Positions 51,261-61,876 are shown, counted from the first letter of the stretch. The stretch is DNA of 64,000 bases from Quillaja saponaria (GCA_029379385.1 CM055606.1:434001-498000); one strand, 5' to 3'. Notes: generated from the sequence alone by a model not told the origin. Made by a program: numbers and translations.

Positions 51261-52135
51261 GTAAGTTAAGCTGTAACTTTGTTTTCTATTAAGAACTTGC
51301 CTGGGCCGTGGGTCTTCCACTGGTCGTACCTTAAGACTGATCAAGATTACCATCAGATTTGGTATTTGTTTTGAACACCCATATGCAGCCAACAACATTC
51401 ATACTTGATTCTCGTGGAAGCAAGTTCTCATGTCTCATTTTGATGGAGAGCTATTAGTTCTTCTTGTGTAGCAGTTGTCCATCCAAGATGTTTGAGAGCA
51501 GATTTGATGGTTTTTTATTCAGTGGGTGAAGTGGATTTTGGAGACACTTTCTGCAATGAGCCTATTCAACTAATTGAGATGACTGCTAATGAAGTTCAAT
51601 ATTAATAGGTTGTGAATTTGGTGGGTGAGGGAGATGATTAGCATCTGATATGGTACATTTTTTGCTTCTTGTGTATTGTCTTCTCTCATAGCAATATACA
51701 TGAGGTTCTGAAAGTGTAATGGCCAGATTCTTTGTGGATTGGTTGCAATCTTGACATGGTATGGAATTCAATGAAGGTGGTTGTTTACCATTAGTATTGC
51801 CTTCAGGTTGATTAGGAGCTGAACTTACGTCACTTACTGGATATAATGAGAAAGTTAGCAAAGATGAGAGAGCTTTGTCATAATTTCCTGTGCAATATTC
51901 AGAAAAGGAATTCGTTGCATCAATCATATTTATATCAGAAAATAAGAGTCCAGGATTTTAAAAAGAAAATGTTGCTTCATCAAATACCACATGACGTAAA
52001 GTATAAACATGAGCTGTGAGTGGATAATAACAATAGTCATAGTAAAAATCAGAATACCCAAGAAAAACACAAGTAAATTATATAGGATCAAATTTTGTTT
52101 TTGCATATCCTCTCAAATAAGAAAAGGTTTGTCAT

Positions 52136-52259
52136 TGAAGGTGGGAAAATTGTGAAATGACAAATCTGGGGTGCAACTTATGTTTTATCTAATTTTTGTT
52201 TTTGCATATGACAATTTTCTAAACATAAGATTTGTCATTTCACAATTTTCCCACCTTCA
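52136..52259. repeat. Perfect 32-bp inverted repeat at the copia 2 deletion junction
   Basis: The left arm 52136-52167 and right arm 52228-52259 are exact reverse complements around a 60-base spacer. Both derive from the gag zinc-knuckle stretch that occurs once in copia 1 (about 7650-7682, GAAGGTGGGAAAATTGTG). The spacer side also repeats TTTTTGTTTTTGCATAT from the integrase tail. The arrangement marks a deletion with inverted insertion of a local fragment. Confidence 0.9.
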
Positions 52260-53397
52260 TTGTGATTGTCGATTATTTTTGTAAGGTTGTCCAGCTTGTG
52301 TTGCTGACTTTACCATCTCTTTTCTTTGAGTACTGGTCTCATTGAGGAAATCCATGACCTTTGGAAGTGAATGTTGTACACTCTTGCTTTCCTTTTCGAG
52401 CAAAATTGTTTCCACCATGGTTGTTTTGAAGACATTGTCCAACAAATGCTACATTTTGTTTAGGATCATTGAACAAATCAGAATTATGCAAATTTTTCAT
52501 GATTTCATGTTTCTGAAATAAAGGAACAATTTCACGAAAAAGGAGTTGGTGGCTTGAGCATGGATGTAATAAATGCCTCATAGCCAGGACCTAGCCTCCT
52601 CAGTAATGCAAAAACTTTGTTACGATCACTTACTGCCTTCCCAATTACAGCCAATTCATCAAATTAAGTTTTTGAATATACGTAGATGCTTAGACATGGT
52701 AAGAGATTTCTTACTATAAATTTGAAGACTTGAAACCGCTCCGGATAAAGTGCATGCAATCTAGCCTCAATGAATTCGATCCAATCTTCTCCATGTTACT
52801 TATTTTGGGTTAACAATAACCTTTTTCTCAACCAAAGCTTCATCGAAGGAGACTGAGAGCTCCTATTGTGGCATAGGAGAATTCTCATCAATGAATCCAG
52901 TTAGGTCTTGGCTTTCAATTAAGCCCATGATCTGAGTTTTCCACAAAGGAAAGTTTGTTTGAGATAGTCTTATAGAGACAAAATTATCAAGGTTCAAGTT
53001 TGAAGGATATGGGTACTTTGTTGAACTTTCTATAACAAAGGATGAAAAGATTGTGGTTTTTTATTTTTGAAGTAATGCTAGAAAAAGAATTTTTTGAAAT
53101 AGAAAACCTCTAGACCTTCTATAAAACAATGGAAGCTGTAAACTCTGAAACTCAAGGTTGAGTCTAGAGTTCTATCTTTGTCATTATTTATAGGCTAAAT
53201 TGACAAGTATATATGAGATATATTAGGAAGGATCCAACTCTTCTAGAAGAATTCTACCAAGTAGAATTTCTTTAATATTAATCATTCACACTATTTTATT
53301 AAATTCTAACTATCCAAATAATTTAATTTTAAATCATTATAATTTTATTTAATAATATTATTATAAAACATACACTATTTCTATTCCAAATCCTAAG

Positions 53398-53425
53398 TCT
53401 AAGTCTAAGTCTAAGTCTAACTTTA
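53398..53425. repeat. Hexamer microsatellite (TCTAAG)n
   Basis: About four to five tandem TCTAAG units followed by degenerate TCTAAT/CCTAAT units to about 53462. Inside the expanded copia 2 LTR. Confidence 0.8.
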
Positions 53426-53475
53426 ATCCCAATTCTAATTCTAATCCTAATATTAATCCTAATTTTATTAAAATT

Positions 53476-54013
53476 TATTTTAAAAGAGTTGTTGTTAACA
53501 AAATTAAGAGAATTCTATTTGGTAGAATTTTTAGGGAATTCTAGAGCATCCAAATTCACTTAGAAAAACTATACAAAACTTGATTTTTTTTACTATCTCA
53601 ATCATAATTTCTTGATTGCTTGATTCATGGACAGAACATGAATTTTCTTGACTATTGCTTGATTCGTGGGTCATTGTTTGGCTTAATTATTCTCTCTTGA
53701 TTATGTGAGGAAATTATGGCAGAATCGTTAAATTGATTATGTCCATATTTTAAAAGAGTTGTTGTTAACAAAATTAAGAGAATTCTATTTGGTAGAATTT
53801 TTAAGGAATTCTAGAGCATCCAAATTCACTTAGAAAAACTGTACAAAACATGATTTTCTTGATTATCTCAATCATAATTTCTTGATTGCTTGATTCATGG
53901 ACAGAACATGATTTTCTTGACTATTGCTTGATTCGTGGGTCATTGTTTGGCTTAGTTATTCTCTCTTGATTATGTGAGGAAATTATAGAAGAATCGTTAA
54001 ATTGATTATGTCC
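53476..54013. repeat. Tandem duplication, ~270-bp unit x2
   Basis: TAAAAGAGTTGTTGTTAACA starts at 53481 and again at 53751, and the following ~260 bases agree almost perfectly, down to AATTGATTATGTCCATAT. The near identity makes the duplication young relative to the decayed element around it. Confidence 0.92.
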
Positions 54014-54420
54014 ATATATAGAGTTTACATATCCAAATTCATAATCATCTATATTTACTCCACACGTCTTTCGGTAAGGAGATTTCAATTTATGAAATCA
54101 ATGAAGGAAATACACATTCTTAATCCATTAAGTTAATCCCTTAGGGTCAGCCGCACTTCAAGATTTTGGTTTTCGCAAATGTCATTTTTCTCATCATATA
54201 TGTACGAGATGAAACTTAAGACCAAGACAACATAACAAACCCTAATTCTTGAAAACTGAGACATACTTTTGCTTCTTGATCCTCTATTCTATAGTATTTT
54301 CAATGTTCTTCATATATTTATATATAAATTATATTTTTAAACCTGTATTTTTTTTTTCATTTTAGATATTGACCTATTAAAGCTAGGAATTACGAAACAA
54401 CATTAACAAAATAAACAAAG

Positions 54421-54625
54421 AATTTTTCTAACGAGTGACCTAAGGTCACTTGTTAAGCTTTTATAAATATAAAATTTGTAATATTTATTATGATAGTTGA
54501 TCATGATTATAGTGCTATTTAATGTGTAAATTATTACTTTTAGAAAAATTTAATTTTTAAAATCTATATTTATTCAACTTAACAAATACCTAAATAGTGC
54601 CCTTAGAGCATTTGTTAGAAAATCC
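54421..54625. repeat. MITE with clear terminal inverted repeats
   Basis: The left end AATTTTTCTAACGAGTGAC faces the right end GAGCATTTGTTAGAAAATCC, which is its near reverse complement; about 205 bases in all. The inside (TATAAATATAAAATTTGTAA, GTGCTATTTAATG, TAAATTATTACTTTTAG) is shared with 61678-61876 and, less closely, with the other AT-rich repeats of the window. Confidence 0.65.
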
Positions 54626-55959
54626 ATAAACAAAATAGGACTTCTCAATAAATTAATTTTCGCCCTTTATATTATCATTTTTTTTGGGCACATATGGTCT
54701 ACTACAGGAAGTGGTTATTTACATTGTCATTAATTTTTCATTTCTGGTCAAGACAAGGATTGAATCTCGATTTTTAGTTATGTGTGTAATGGTAAAATAT
54801 ATATGATTTTCTATCGTTATGATTAATAGTCTATTTAAAGTGACGTGAACTCGGGTTTAAAAAAAGTATATTTAGAAGAATAAGGAAAAAAAAAAAAAAA
54901 AAAAACTAATTTTTGGTCATTCATATCCATTAATTAACTTCATCCATTTTAACAAAATCTTTCATCCCTCGCAACACATGCATGAATATATAAAAACTTA
55001 TCCAATTTTCTCGCAAAAAAAGAAATAAATCTAAACCTATTTATAAGGAAATAGGCTTAAGTTAATTTGGAAAGATTCAAAACTTTTGAAATTTCTCAAT
55101 GCGTTTACACCCACCTACACACACAAACGCACAATATATATAAGTGAGGACAAGGAACCTCTTTTCTCTTCACCACTGGTATTGTAATCATATATCCTTG
55201 TCTCAACCAAAATAGGCCGTACGTCTACATTTTCTTTGTCTATTATACTTTATCTTGACCAGTTTCATAGTGTATCTTCCTGCATTTCTGTTATCCCTAT
55301 TTTGGCCTATGCAATCTTCTTTAAGATTCGATTTGGTGTTGTTGTAAATTGTAGCTTGAATAAATTGCTCAAATTTCTCTTATTCTTTTTTTTTTTTTAA
55401 ATTAAAATTATTCTGTTGAAACCATCCACTCGTGGTTATTTATTTTCAAATTATATGTCTATATAATTTCATTAAAACATGTGAGAGTTTTGAGTAATTT
55501 TTTCTAATATAGATAGATTTTATTTATTTATTATGGTGTGAAAGTATATCAATTTGTCAAATTTTGTTTCTTTTTAAATAAAGCTACTAGCTCGAGCTCC
55601 TAAATTGTAAATAGTGAGCCGGCATGAAGTTTAATTTTTTTTTTTATCACATTTTGTTGTACCATTCTTTTTTTCACAATTAAAATTGTTTACTTAATTT
55701 TTTTTTTTTAATGACTGCCCTTAAATGATAAAAGCTATTAATTGTAGTGATAGGGTACGGGGAAGAGCAACCAAGAACTCTGATTCTCGAATTACAAGTG
55801 TGAGGATACTCATAATAAAAAATAAAATAAAAACTAACATTCTAACATTTGTTTTAGTTTATATATTTTTTCAGTAGAACTATTTTTATTTCAAATTTTA
55901 ATGATTATGTTAATTACACTTAAATTCTTTTCTCAGATTTTCATACGTACGCAGAAACC
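54626..55959. other. Upstream region of the isopentenyltransferase gene
   Basis: AT-rich with no coding potential. It holds a TATA-like box at 55133-55143 and probably a 5' leader (see that entry). Nothing else recognised. Confidence 0.45.
55133..55143 (+). promoter_or_regulatory. Possible TATA box for the isopentenyltransferase gene
   Basis: AATATATATAAG followed ~30 bases later by the CT-rich leader-like CCTCTTTTCTCTTCACCACTGG. It lies ~820 bases before the ATG, so it would require a 5' UTR intron; TTTTCTCAG at 55930-55938, shortly before the ATG, could be the acceptor. Inference only. Confidence 0.3.
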
Positions 55960-56805
55960 ATGACCACCATCAACAAGAAGAAGGTTGTGTTCATAATGGG
56001 ATGTACCGGCACCGGAAAATCTAAACTATCTGTCGACGTTGGCACTCAATTCCCATCTGAAATCATCAACTCCGACAAAATCCAAGTCTACAAAGGCTTA
56101 GATATTATCACAAACAAAATACCAGAGCCCAAGCGCCATGGCGTTCCTCACCACCTACTTGGAATCATAGACGATCCCGACATGGATTACGCTGAGAATG
56201 ACTTTTGCCAACATGTTCTGGAGGCCCTGGACATGATCACTGAAAATGGACACCTACCCATTATTGTAGGTGGTTCCAACAGATACTTAGAAGCATTAGT
56301 AGAAGATCCGAAAAATGAATTTCGATCCAAATATGATTCTTGTTTCATTTGGCTCGATGTTTCTTTGCCGGTTTTGTTTGATTACTTGAGCAAAAGGGTG
56401 GATGAAATGGTGGAAGGAGGGCTAATAGAGGAAGTAAGAGAAGCTTTTGTTCATGAGGCTGACTATTCTAAAGGGATTAGAAGGGCTATAGGGCTTCCTG
56501 AGCTGCACAAGTATTTTCAAGCTGAGAAAGAACTAGTTGAGGATGGTGAGATTTATAAGGAAGACTTGTTGAGGGATTGCATTCAAGAAATGAAAGACAA
56601 TACTAATAAGTTGGCTGCACTTCAACTGCGGAAGATTCATAAATTAAGAGAGGAGCTTGGATGGGAAATGCATAGAATTGATGGTACAAAAGTGTTTGAG
56701 ACAGTGTTAAGTGGTAAGCTGGCTGAGAATGTGTGGGATGAGATCGTGTTGAAACCAAGTTTGGGAATTGTGAGGAGTTTTCTTAATCTTAATGTAGAGG
56801 AGTAA
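55960..56805 (+). CDS. IPT: Adenylate isopentenyltransferase (cytokinin synthase)
   Basis: A single exon of 281 codons plus stop. It transfers the dimethylallyl group from DMAPP to N6 of ATP/ADP, the first step of cytokinin synthesis. Residues 14-21 form the P-loop GCTGTGKS. NSDKIQVYKGLDIITNK (37-53) carries the conserved Asp and substrate-binding region; HGVPHHLLG, then GGSNRYLEALVED, and GIRRAIGLPEL follow in the usual order. The absence of introns is normal for plant ATP/ADP-type IPT genes, whereas tRNA-type genes have many. At 281 aa it is somewhat shorter than typical plant members (about 320-340 aa), mainly at the N terminus, and no clear plastid transit peptide is seen, so it may be cytosolic. 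The frame is intact. Which numbered IPT it corresponds to cannot be settled here. Confidence 0.93.
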   Translation: MTTINKKKVVFIMGCTGTGKSKLSVDVGTQFPSEIINSDKIQVYKGLDIITNKIPEPKRHGVPHHLLGIIDDPDMDYAENDFCQHVLEALDMITENGHLPIIVGGSNRYLEALVEDPKNEFRSKYDSCFIWLDVSLPVLFDYLSKRVDEMVEGGLIEEVREAFVHEADYSKGIRRAIGLPELHKYFQAEKELVEDGEIYKEDLLRDCIQEMKDNTNKLAALQLRKIHKLREELGWEMHRIDGTKVFETVLSGKLAENVWDEIVLKPSLGIVRSFLNLNVEE

Positions 56806-56811
56806 GCAGTG

Positions 56812-57640
56812 GCGGATCCAGAAATTTAAGTCAGTGTGGTCAAAATAATATTTTAGTCATGTATAATAAAATTAAGAATTATTTTCTTAAAATTAAAATA
56901 TTAATTTAATTTTTATTAATAAATATATATTTTTAAATAAAATTTTTGTATTTATTAGTTTTGTTTAGAAACAACTTGTTGAATTTGAGATTATATAGTA
57001 AACACCTTACACAATTCTAATCATCTCATAAATTAGACATAGTGATTCTATTATAGTGTCATATCTAAGAATTCTTTTTTAAAGACCAAGGTTCTAGAAC
57101 TAAATATTTTATTAATTATGATATAAATATAAGACAAAAGTTAAGTATACCGATAAAAAATCTCTCTTACACCCATAACTTTCCTAACAAAATATATGAT
57201 AAATACGATTTTTTTTGTCCATCAACTTATATTGTTATATTATATTTGAAAAACTTATGGTGATGTGATAAATTATTGATCAAATTCCATTATTACTTAT
57301 TGATAAACTTTTAAAAGAAAATAAATTATATTCGTAGACAATAAATTTAAATGTAAATTAAATTTCAATTAGATAATTATATAATTTTTTTAATTTTATC
57401 TAAATTTGTGGGGGCAAATTATTTTACCAAAATTTTAGTGTGGGCAAAAATAAAAAAACTAACATATTTGTATGGTCAAATTTATTATTAATGGTATATA
57501 TTGGGGTATTAAACTTATGCTGACAAGTTTTAAACTTATGTGAGAAAATGTATAAGAGATCAAAACATGCCTTAGAGCTCACCTAACAGCAAGGCTGATG
57601 TAGGTGATAGCCGGTGGAGGCAACTGACTTTTCAAGAAAA
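56812..57640. repeat. Probable non-autonomous transposon remnant (GTGGCGGATCCAG type)
   Basis: Starts CAGTGGCGGATCCAGAAATTT only six bases after the IPT stop, a start widely seen in plant non-autonomous DNA elements. Inside are TTGTGGGGGCAAATTATTTT and GTGTGGGCAAAAATAAAA blocks. A related inverted block (AATGCCCCCACAAATATTAG) lies at 57690. The right end is not clear. Confidence 0.45.
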
Positions 57641-58140
57641 TCCAAAAATATATTCGAATTATCAAAAATTAACAAAAATAATAATAATGCCCCCACAAAT
57701 ATTAGTTTTTCATTTTTGTCCTCCCTATTGTTAAAAGAAAATTCTCCACAAATTTAGATAAAAATGAGGAAAATTGTTTAATTATCTAACTAAGCTATCA
57801 TTAAAACTGAAGTTTGTTTTTCACTTATTCAGGTATATTAATAAAAGTTTAGATAAAGCCACATATCATTGATATAAAAAAATAAAAAAAAAACATGTTC
57901 ACTGCTTCTTTGGCCTGTTGATTTTATTTTTTTTTTTCTATTTTTTGTACTCTTCTATTTTATCAATGAAAGAAATACAATCAATATTAAGTGGTAGAGA
58001 TTGTTAGTATATTGTATTGGATTATTTTGTTTCATTTTGTAGGACATATTTATTAAATCAATTCTTTCAATTTAATCATATATATATTATGTTTTACTCA
58101 ATAATGAATTATATATATATATATTTATACTTTTGTGTAT
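57641..58140. other. AT-rich intergenic DNA with TE fragments
   Basis: It contains CCCCCACAAATATTAG and CTCCACAAATTTAGATAAAAATGAGG, reverse-orientation relatives of blocks at 57400-57440, so at least two pieces of one element family lie head to head here. No gene. Confidence 0.4.
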
Positions 58141-58535
58141 ATAAACCCTTTCGTTGCAGATTTTTTTTCTAGTGCCTGCATTTGTACTTTCCGTGCAACT
58201 AGTCTCTTTTAAATTATATATATTATTAAATAATCATCGTTATTTTTAAAATATGAACTTGTAGATGAAATGACAATTATCATGGTATCGAAACAGTAAG
58301 TTCAGAGTTTGAAGGTACTATATGGTCATCACCTCTGTGACAATGTGCATTTGTGAATTAATAATTATATATATAGAAACCGTTTTGTTGCAGATTTTTT
58401 TTTTCTAGTGCATTTGTACTTTCCGTACAACTAGTCTTTTTAATTTATATAAAATATTAAATGATCATCATTATTTTTAAAATATGAACTTGTAGATGAA
58501 ATGGTAATTATCACCACCTCTGTGACAAAGTGACC
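58141..58535. repeat. Tandem duplication, ~235-bp unit
   Basis: CGTTGCAGATTTTTTTTCTAG, then TTTGTACTTTCCGTGCAACT, and AAAATATGAACTTGTAGATG start the first copy (about 58148) and recur from about 58386 with a few changes. CACCTCTGTGACAA closes both. Non-coding. Confidence 0.75.
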
Positions 58536-59018
58536 AAGACATATAAATATTTAATTTCCATGCATGCTGACAAGTTCTAGCTAAACTTGTGCTGAAAGAG
58601 TGTGTAAGAGTTCAAAACATATTCTTGAAAGCTGACCTCATAGTTTAAATTTTTGCCATGATAATGTCAATTAGCTAGGCTCACATTAAATCTAAATTGT
58701 ATATGTGGTTTGGTTTCCCATCTTTTTCTTTATCTCTCATGCTTGTGAAGACTCATTAACAGATCTACCTTCCAACTTCTTTATACAAAGTATGTTTATT
58801 TTTCTTTCACAAAGAAAAAAAATAAGATGTCAACAAGAAGAGGGGATAACTTTTGCATTATTATTAAACCACAAACACATAGAAGCAAAGCAAGACAATA
58901 AAATAGCCAAATGCTCACAAACAAAACTAAAAAACAGAAAGAAGCTAGGAATTAACTGAAGAAACAATTAAAAATCAAATCAAATCCAAATCCAATCATA
59001 TATGCTGAACAGTACTAC
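58536..59018. other. Region downstream of the LTP gene
   Basis: No gene seen on the plus strand. 58569-58640 partly repeats 57520-57590 (TGACAAGTTxxAGCTAAACTT, AAGAGxTCAAAACAT). The part nearest 59018 is the likely 3' UTR of the minus-strand LTP gene. Confidence 0.4.
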
Positions 59019-59336
59019 TTAGCAATGAAACCAGGGCCGGACAAGGTTGCATTTAGCGGGTAGCTGCAAGGCGAGATCAGGGTCGATACCGTACGCAGCC
59101 AGCATTCTGGAACCCTTGAAGAAGCAAAGGCATTGAATGTCAGCATTGGAGAGAGCTGAGCAGCATTCCTTAGATGGTGAACTAGGGTTTTGTCCACTCA
59201 CTGAGGGCATGCATGCCTTGAAACCCTCTTTGGTCATTCGGCATACACTGAAGCTTGTCTCAGCTGCATTTGCCATTAATTGACAAGTAACCAAAAACAT
59301 TAATGCTACAATCACAACCTTTTTGTATACTTCCAT
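59019..59336 (-). CDS. DIR1-like non-specific lipid transfer protein
   Basis: A secreted 105-aa protein of the eight-cysteine LTP/2S albumin superfamily. Residues 1-25 are a signal peptide (basic MEVYKK, a hydrophobic core VVIVALMFLVT, then ANAAE). The eight cysteines are at 32, 42, 58, 59, 69, 71, 96 and 105, giving the C-C-CC-CxC-C-C pattern. The C69-Leu-C71 spacing and the short acidic-free N terminus fit the DIR1-like group, which binds lipids in the apoplast and, in one well-known member, carries a systemic resistance signal. The frame is open 12 codons further upstream (ATG at 59372), but that start would put polar residues before the signal peptide, so the second ATG is preferred. A single exon with no visible damage. 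Confidence 0.9.
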   Translation of the reverse strand: MEVYKKVVIVALMFLVTCQLMANAAETSFSVCRMTKEGFKACMPSVSGQNPSSPSKECCSALSNADIQCLCFFKGSRMLAAYGIDPDLALQLPAKCNLVRPWFHC

Positions 59337-59429
59337 TGTTGAACAACTCTCTCTCTCAGTTTCTAAACTCACTAGCTATAGTTATTGTATTGTGATACTT
59401 GTGAGGGAAAGAGAGGGGTGGCCTAGGTA

Positions 59430-59439
59430 ATTTATAAAG
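59430..59439 (-). promoter_or_regulatory. TATA box of the LTP gene
   Basis: CTTTATAAAT on the minus strand, about 95 bases before the preferred ATG (59336). With a start site ~30 bases downstream, both candidate ATGs would lie in the mRNA. Confidence 0.6.
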
Positions 59440-60309
59440 AGCTTGTCATGAATTAAGCTACATGTATTTCTATTTATTACAATATTGCCATGTCCAATCA
59501 TATTGAGACACGTTGTTTGTGCAGGGATAGATTAGTAATTTAAGGTGAATGATTAAGGATAATCTTGGCGTACAAAGTGTTAAAACCATGCAATTTTATT
59601 ATTTGATTATAGGGTAAATATAATAGTTAGAAGGTCTCGTGAAAGAGACAGTTGGCAAATTGGCATTACTGTGGGCTATTGGATATGATAATAATGAAGG
59701 AATATGTCACGGACATACGTTGGTGTTCTAAAGGAATTTGGTTTCTATTAGGTGGCAACTTTGTCGAGGTTTAGTTGTTTATGTTGTAATTAATTAGGTC
59801 AAGAGTTTAAGTTTGTGAAGTTGTGGATCTGTTGTGGAGTTGTAGAGTTGTGAAGTTGTGAAGTTGTGAAGTTGTGAAGTTGAGAAGTGGGAGTTCACAA
59901 ACTGCAACCTCCCCTTATGATGACTATTATCATAGAGATACATATAATTTCTATTTTATTATTAAACTTAAAATAAAATATAAACCAAAATTGAATTATT
60001 GATTTTTTAAAAAATTCTGAAAAAATAAAAAAATAATGAAAATAATGTTATAAAATACTACATGTTTTGAAAGAATATAAAGTTTTAACCAAATTTAGAT
60101 AGCATTAAAAAAATAAAATCAGTTGTATAATTATTTTAAGAATAGTTATCAATTTTATTTCATTTATATCTCATTTTAAGTTGAATAATAACATATTCAA
60201 ATGAATAATTTTAAATTTTGATTTGTCTCTTAAGAAGGAATACATTAAAGGTATTTTATCTTAATTTTAAGTTTCAAGGGAGGTATGTGTAGGTTTTGAA
60301 AATAGAGGG
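59440..60309. other. LTP upstream region and AT-rich DNA
   Basis: Contains the LTP promoter side and the 8-bp repeat at 59847-59878; the rest is AT-rich with nothing recognised. Confidence 0.4.
59847..59878. repeat. Minisatellite, 8-bp unit GTTGTGAA x4
   Basis: Four perfect tandem copies with degenerate units on each side (GTTGTAGA, GTTGAGAA). Confidence 0.9.
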
Positions 60310-61565
60310 AGGCTCATGTAATATTAGTAAAATTCATGAAAAGTTGGAGTAATTTTGTTAAGAAAGATATTGAATGAGAATGTTAAGTAAAAGTTTATGT
60401 ATTTTTCACTCACATGAACTATTTATACCATTATACAGTTGACCTATGGCTAAAATTAAGCTAAATTATATATAAGATGTGATTACAAAAAATTACAAGG
60501 TTGTAACAGGAGGAATTAGGATATAATTACATGAATGAAATTAAGAAAATTAAACTTGATAATTGACTATGAATGTAGACAGATTTATGGCTAGACATTA
60601 TGTCATGAATGTAGGATCTAATACTCTCCCTCAAGTTCGAGCATGTAAGTTTTGAATGCCCGGCTTGGATCGCAAAAATATAAATTGATCTTTGTCAAGT
60701 GATTTTGTGAATATATCGGCAATTTGATTGCTACAGGATATACCGACAGGGCAAATCAATCATACTTTGTTGTTTCTTACTCACAACATGATAATCAATC
60801 TCGATGTGTTTGGTTTGTTCATGAAAAACTGGATTAGTAGCAATATGAATTGCAGCGTCATCGTCACAATAAAATGGGCTAGGAACATGTGGAGATATGC
60901 CCAAATCTCGTAAAAGATATGATGACCATGTGAGTTCACAAGAAGTGGTGGCCATTGATCAGTATTCAGCTTTTGCAGAAGAGCGTGAAACAGTAGTTTA
61001 TTTTTTTTGTCTTTTATGAAAGAGGAGTTGATCCTAAAAAAGATTGTCAAGTAATAGAGAAACATACACAATCAAAATTACAATAGTCGTAAGAGATGGA
61101 GCAGAAGATGAAGCCAAAATTCCTTATCCAACTATAGCTTTTATATAACGGAGTAATCCTTATGTAGCATCATAGTGTGATTTGCGAGGTTAGTGCATGA
61201 ATGGCTAAGAGTGTTAACAGTATAGATAAGGTAGGAGTGTAAGGTAGATAAGGCGTCAAACTAGTAAACAATAAATTGCAGGATCTTCAAAAATGTCACC
61301 ATCAGCAGGAGTTAAGTTTAGATTTTGCTCTATAGGAGAATCAGTTGGACGGGCATGAGTGAGACCAGAATCTTTGAGAATGTCAATGACATATTTTCGC
61401 CAAGAAAGATAGAGATCTCTTGATGAATGAGAAACGTCTATGCATAGAAAAATATTTGGATACATTACATGAAAGAAATTAGGGAAATTAAATATGTAAT
61501 TGACTATGAATGTAGACAAATTTTAGGTTAGATATATATGTTATGAATGTAATATGTAATCTAAT
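60310..61565 (-). mobile_element. Ty1/copia remnant (copia 3)
   Basis: A third, different copia family on the minus strand. 61519-61256 holds the end of reverse transcriptase and the start of the linker (YVIDILKDSGLTHARPTDSP, IEQNLNLTPADGDIFEDPA). 60955-60731 holds the RNase H end (ELTWSSYLLRDLGISPHVPS, CDDDAAIHIATNPVFHEQTK, HIEIDYHVV). A TTGAGGGAGAGTAT polypurine tract at 60619-60632 precedes an LTR-like region (to about 60310) with a TATAAATAG box near 60424. 61470-61565 repeats the outer part of that LTR (ATTGACTATGAATGTAGACA), so it is a piece of the 5' LTR. Most of the element is deleted. Confidence 0.8.
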
Positions 61566-61677
61566 AAATTTACTCTAAACATATTAAATGTATAAATTCA
61601 CACATAAATCTCAAAATATTTTGAATCTAGTTTGATACTATTTTCAGTTAACTTATAATAAATTTATCTAGAAATAG

Positions 61678-61876
61678 AAATTTTCTAACAGTACCTTAGT
61701 GGGACTTTATTAAAGTGTAATAAATATGATTTTAAAATTTTAAAACTTATCAAAAATAATAATTTATATACTAAATAACACTGAAGTCATAGTTAACTAA
61801 TATAATTAATGAATTATACAAATTTTCTACTTATAAAATCTTAACAACTACTCTTAAGACACTTATTAGAAAATTC
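61678..61876. repeat. MITE, same family as 54421-54625
   Basis: Ends TTTTCTAACAGTACCTTAG and TAAGACACTTATTAGAAAAT are inverted. Interior blocks GTAATAAATATGATTTTAAAA and AACACTGAAGTCATAGTTAA match the family. About 199 bases. Confidence 0.6.

Larger units (their letters stand above)
51286..54060 (-). mobile_element. Truncated, rearranged Ty1/copia element (copia 2)
   Basis: Same family as copia 1, opposite strand. Reading down the minus strand: 5' LTR (54060-53112), gag (about 53030-52260, with LSQTNFPLWKTQIMGLIESQ and later the zinc-knuckle lead-in LEKESKSVQHSLPKVMDFL), then a junction where protease and most of integrase are missing, then the integrase C-terminal tail (52110-51590, FGYSDF-like region and NQPEGNTNG) and a short reverse-transcriptase start that stops near 51286. 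There is no 3' LTR. Many stops make it inactive. Its truncated end abuts the broken OST48 gene, 25 bases after exon 7. Confidence 0.85.
53112..54060 (-). repeat. 5' LTR of copia 2 with internal duplications
   Basis: On the minus strand it begins near GTGGAGTAAATATAGATGATTATGAATTTGGATATG and ends near TTGTTTTATAGAAGGTC; both ends and CCTATAAATAATGAC align with the copia 1 LTR. It is much longer than the 342-base LTR of copia 1 because it holds a 270-bp tandem duplication and an AT-rich hexamer-repeat region. Confidence 0.65.

Noticed and set aside
58705..58959. 84-codon plus frame downstream of the LTP gene
   Set aside because: Hydrophobic start by chance in AT-rich DNA; the rest is lysine-rich low complexity.
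59337..59372. Upstream ATG of the LTP gene as the true start
   Set aside because: It would add a polar 12-residue stretch before the signal peptide; kept only as an alternative.
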